From positions 1-6,842 of the forward strand of contig DMST01000388.1 of the NCBI GenBank assembly GCA_003454975.1: 6,842 nucleotides of DNA, given 5' to 3'. How positions within the stretch are numbered: the first letter of the stretch is position 1; every line of letters starts with the position of its first letter. The DNA is from Cytophagales bacterium (GTDB lineage Bacteria > Bacteroidota > Bacteroidia > Cytophagales > Cyclobacteriaceae). The notes below the pieces were generated by a model. It ran no database searches and had not been told where the DNA came from. It worked only from the letters and a program-made list of their open reading frames with translations. The position numbers were made by a program, and so were the translations under genes. Below, piece by piece: positions 5,086-6,842 of this stretch.

Positions 5086-5910
5086 ATGGATGATTCGATA
5101 TCATTAGCCCTATTTTTTCAGCAAAGAGTGTATAATACCGTGAAGCATGCTGAATACATTGGGCAAGTAGAGGTAGGCTTCCGATGGGACGATACTTTTG
5201 GTAATGAGTACATCAAAGTAGAATACTTAGTTAGTGTTAATGACTGTTTTTCCAGTCAAGCTGAAAAAGAACAAGAAACTATCAATGCTACCTTTACAGG
5301 AAGCCCATTTTTCATTTACAGCATAAGCACTCACCGTCAACGGTACCCTCAGGACGAAGGGCTAACTTTTGTTTCTTTCCAGGCTACCTACAACAGCCTG
5401 GCCGCTTATGTGGTGGCAGAATTATCCAATGCATTGGATGCGGAAGTGCCTATAAAGGTAAAGTCCGCTCAAAATTGGCCGAAGGCGAATCTTGCTAAGC
5501 AATATTATTCCTACTTGGATAGGTTTGCACAAAATCGATACTACTGGGGGTGGCGCGACATTGAGACAGAAAGTCAGCAACTAGAATCTCTTTTTGAACT
5601 GACCCAACTTCATGCCAAGCGAATGCTGCGGCAGCCCAAACGAATACTCGTAAAGGAAGAGTCATTGTTAAGTTATACTTCAATTAGTCGTGTTACACTC
5701 AGGGGGATACTATTAAAACAACAGATTCCTGTACGGTGGGTCAGTGAATATTTATTAAAAGGCCTTATCATCCTGGGGCCTTCTTTGATCGAAGGATGTA
5801 TTACGATATTACAAGATCCGGGAGAGAAGTGGTATTGGGACGAATGCGAAGAGTTGCTGGAAATATTATACTATGATTTCTTTCCTAAGGCACTGGAGAA
5901 ACTGACTTAG
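5086..5910 (+). CDS. Hypothetical protein, 274 residues, function unknown
   Basis: I do not recognise this family. The ATG at 5086 is the first in-frame start and has no Shine-Dalgarno sequence. The protein has no signal peptide and no convincing membrane segment; LLKGLIILGPSLIEGCITIL (223-242) is hydrophobic but contains Lys and Glu. The N-terminal part (about 1-125) looks like mixed alpha/beta with strand-like stretches IGQVEVGFRW (25-34) and EYIKVEYLVSV (41-51). From about 130 it is helical and rich in aromatics: QYYSYLDRFAQNRYYWGWRD (139-158) and WYWDECEELLEILYYDFF (249-266). Its upstream region carries three phased palindromes and a hairpin, suggesting regulated expression. The TAG stop at 5908-5910 is followed in the same frame by 119 more open codons, so the gene may be the front part of a 394-codon gene split by one nonsense change. 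It is divergent from the nucleotidyltransferase-like gene at 2451-3098. Confidence 0.65.
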   Translation: MDDSISLALFFQQRVYNTVKHAEYIGQVEVGFRWDDTFGNEYIKVEYLVSVNDCFSSQAEKEQETINATFTGSPFFIYSISTHRQRYPQDEGLTFVSFQATYNSLAAYVVAELSNALDAEVPIKVKSAQNWPKANLAKQYYSYLDRFAQNRYYWGWRDIETESQQLESLFELTQLHAKRMLRQPKRILVKEESLLSYTSISRVTLRGILLKQQIPVRWVSEYLLKGLIILGPSLIEGCITILQDPGEKWYWDECEELLEILYYDFFPKALEKLT

Positions 5911-6270
5911 AGGCAAAAAGAAACCCACTTAGCGGAATGGCCCTTGAGAGGATCAGACGTTGTACTTGATAAGCAAGGAAAGCTAGGGCAGGTGGATCAA
6001 TTACTCACGGCTCCTGAAAAAGAGTTACCAGAAATACGATTGACCAATCTGAAAGTGAACCTATCATTGAGCACCTGGATCAGGGTTCTATCATCTTCGG
6101 AGGTGGAGTGGGTATGTAGCTACAACCAGTACCTACAATATTGCGAACAAAACGTGGTGCTGCGTATCCACAACTTTTTAAAGTGGATAAAAAAGAATGG
6201 CAAAAAGTTCTCACCCCCAACCTTTTCGGTCAATCTGCACACTGGCTTCGACACTAGCCTTTTTATTTGA
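5911..6270 (+). CDS. Hypothetical reading frame, same phase as the preceding gene; possible 3' half of a split gene
   Basis: Open reading continues directly after the TAG at 5908-5910 for 119 codons to a TGA at 6268-6270. The only start-like codon near the beginning is a TTG at 5944, giving 108 residues, without a ribosome-binding site. The eleven codons before it (RQKETHLAEWP) look as protein-like as the rest. The sequence contains GKLGQVDQLLTAPEKELPEI, then EVEWVCSYNQYLQYCEQN, VVLRIHNFLKWIKKNGKK and SPPTFSVNLHTGF. It has no signal peptide, membrane segment or motif I recognise. Base composition resembles the gene upstream. It is either an independent small gene translated from TTG, coupled to its neighbour, or the C-terminal third of that gene separated by a nonsense mutation. 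The frame identity and lack of a good start favour the second reading; there is no proof. Confidence 0.5.
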   Translation, partial: RQKETHLAEWPLRGSDVVLDKQGKLGQVDQLLTAPEKELPEIRLTNLKVNLSLSTWIRVLSSSEVEWVCSYNQYLQYCEQNVVLRIHNFLKWIKKNGKKFSPPTFSVNLHTGFDTSLFI

Positions 6271-6320
6271 CTCCTTCTGCTAGCTTTTGGCCTCATTATC
6301 AGGAACCTACTTCCGATGGC

Positions 6321-6842
6321 TCACAACCCCTCCAACTCCTCCTTGAGCGCCCGCTTGCGGGGATACTCCGTGCGAAAGTGCTGGGCTAGTGCTGCTACCT
6401 GCGGGCCAAATCCGATGCTGCGGGCGGCATGCAAGGCACGGGCGGCGGCTTGGTAGGCACTACGTTTGCTGGCTGCATCTAGGGTAGTGGTGACCCAGTG
6501 GGTCCAGTGCTGGTGGATTGCCTCACGGTAGCCCTGCTCCATAAGTATTGGGCCAAAGGCGGTAAGCCAATCCAGGGAAATATCCTCTTGGCAGTGCTGC
6601 CACAGCCGGGGCCACGTTTCCTCATCCTGGTATATACGGCGCAGAATATGGTCTACCCGGTATCCCTGTCCCTGGAGTTGGTCTAGAAAAGTCTCGCGGT
6701 GCGCAGCCCACTCGCTGGCCGTGTATAAGCCTTTGTAGGCCTGATAGATAGCGTAGCTCGGGTCGTCTAGCAGCTGCTCCCAAGCAAATTGGCGGCGTAT
6801 CGAAAGTGTTGTGTCTTCGGTGAGTAGGGGCTCTATTTGGCT
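6321..6842 (-). CDS. C-terminal part of a SWIM zinc-finger family-like protein (runs off the window)
   Basis: The minus-strand frame is open from the right edge of the window to a TGA at 6321-6323, giving 173 residues with no N-terminus. The sequence is helical and rich in Trp, Gln and Arg: EQLLDDPSYAIYQAYKGLY, ASEWAAHRETFLDQLQ, then near the end YQAAARALHAARSIGFG and FRTEYPRKRALKEELEGL. The final motif (a repeat-like helix, then a short helix with YPRKRALKEEL) is what SWIM zinc-finger family proteins carry at their C-terminus. The SWIM finger itself (CxCx(n)CxH) would lie N-terminal, outside the window, so the name rests on the tail alone. An internal ATG at 6540-6542 is not the start, because coding clearly continues upstream of it. 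GC content is much higher than in the rest of the window (76 of 120 bases in 6361-6480), suggesting host-like core sequence. The gene converges with the unknown frame ending at 6270. Confidence 0.6.
   Translation of the reverse strand, partial: SQIEPLLTEDTTLSIRRQFAWEQLLDDPSYAIYQAYKGLYTASEWAAHRETFLDQLQGQGYRVDHILRRIYQDEETWPRLWQHCQEDISLDWLTAFGPILMEQGYREAIHQHWTHWVTTTLDAASKRSAYQAAARALHAARSIGFGPQVAALAQHFRTEYPRKRALKEELEGL

Noticed and set aside
5495..5683. Minus-strand open frame of 62 codons
   Set aside because: It is antisense to the unknown gene at 5086 and has no features of its own.
6244..6264. GGCT-AGCC hairpin followed by TTTTT as a terminator of the unknown frame
   Set aside because: The stem is only 4 bp with an 8-base loop and lies inside the coding sequence before the stop codon.
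6498..6686. Plus-strand open frame of 62 codons
   Set aside because: It is antisense to the SWIM-like gene, which is open through this region; GC-rich DNA often leaves such frames open.
1..6842. CRISPR arrays, tRNA or rRNA genes
   Set aside because: No regularly spaced repeats, cloverleaf-like sequence or rRNA-like segments were seen on reading both strands.

Overview
The window looks like an insertion-sequence-rich accessory stretch of a bacterial chromosome, most likely from the Bacteroidota. Start codons lack clear Shine-Dalgarno sequences, base composition is moderately AT-rich, and the gene content (TPR protein, IS1634-type and ISNCY-type elements, SWIM-type protein) fits that group. 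The phylum assignment is an inference and not firm.

Layout. Positions 1-366 hold a decayed, frameshifted remnant of an unidentified protein gene. An IS1634-family element follows (367-2010, with perfect 13-bp terminal inverted repeats); its transposase is broken by an in-frame TGA that cuts off the catalytic glutamate. Directly behind it lies the 3' part of a TPR-repeat gene (to 2420). A converging minus-strand gene (2451-3098) encodes a 215-residue protein that resembles winged-helix plus nucleotidyltransferase proteins but lacks the expected catalytic motifs. Next is a second element (3191-4813, ISNCY-like DDE transposase on the minus strand) with 16-bp inverted repeats and a 4-bp CTAG duplication. 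Its transposase is split between two frames at a classical A_AAA_AAG slippery site. An intergenic region (4818-5085) carries three copies of the palindrome TGATWATCA, spaced close to whole helical turns. They precede a plus-strand gene of unknown function (5086-5910), which is followed in the same frame, after one TAG codon, by a second unknown open stretch (5911-6270). The window ends in a GC-rich, minus-strand gene that runs off the right edge; its C-terminus looks like that of SWIM zinc-finger family proteins.

How it fits together. The nucleotidyltransferase-like gene and the unknown gene at 5086 are divergent. Before the ISNCY-like insertion they shared an intergenic region of about 360 bp. 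No known defence, secretion or metabolic system is recognisable. The observations most worth following are the phased palindrome triplet with its orphan gene, the TAG-split reading frame, the catalytically degenerate nucleotidyltransferase-like protein, and the programmed-frameshift candidate in the second IS.
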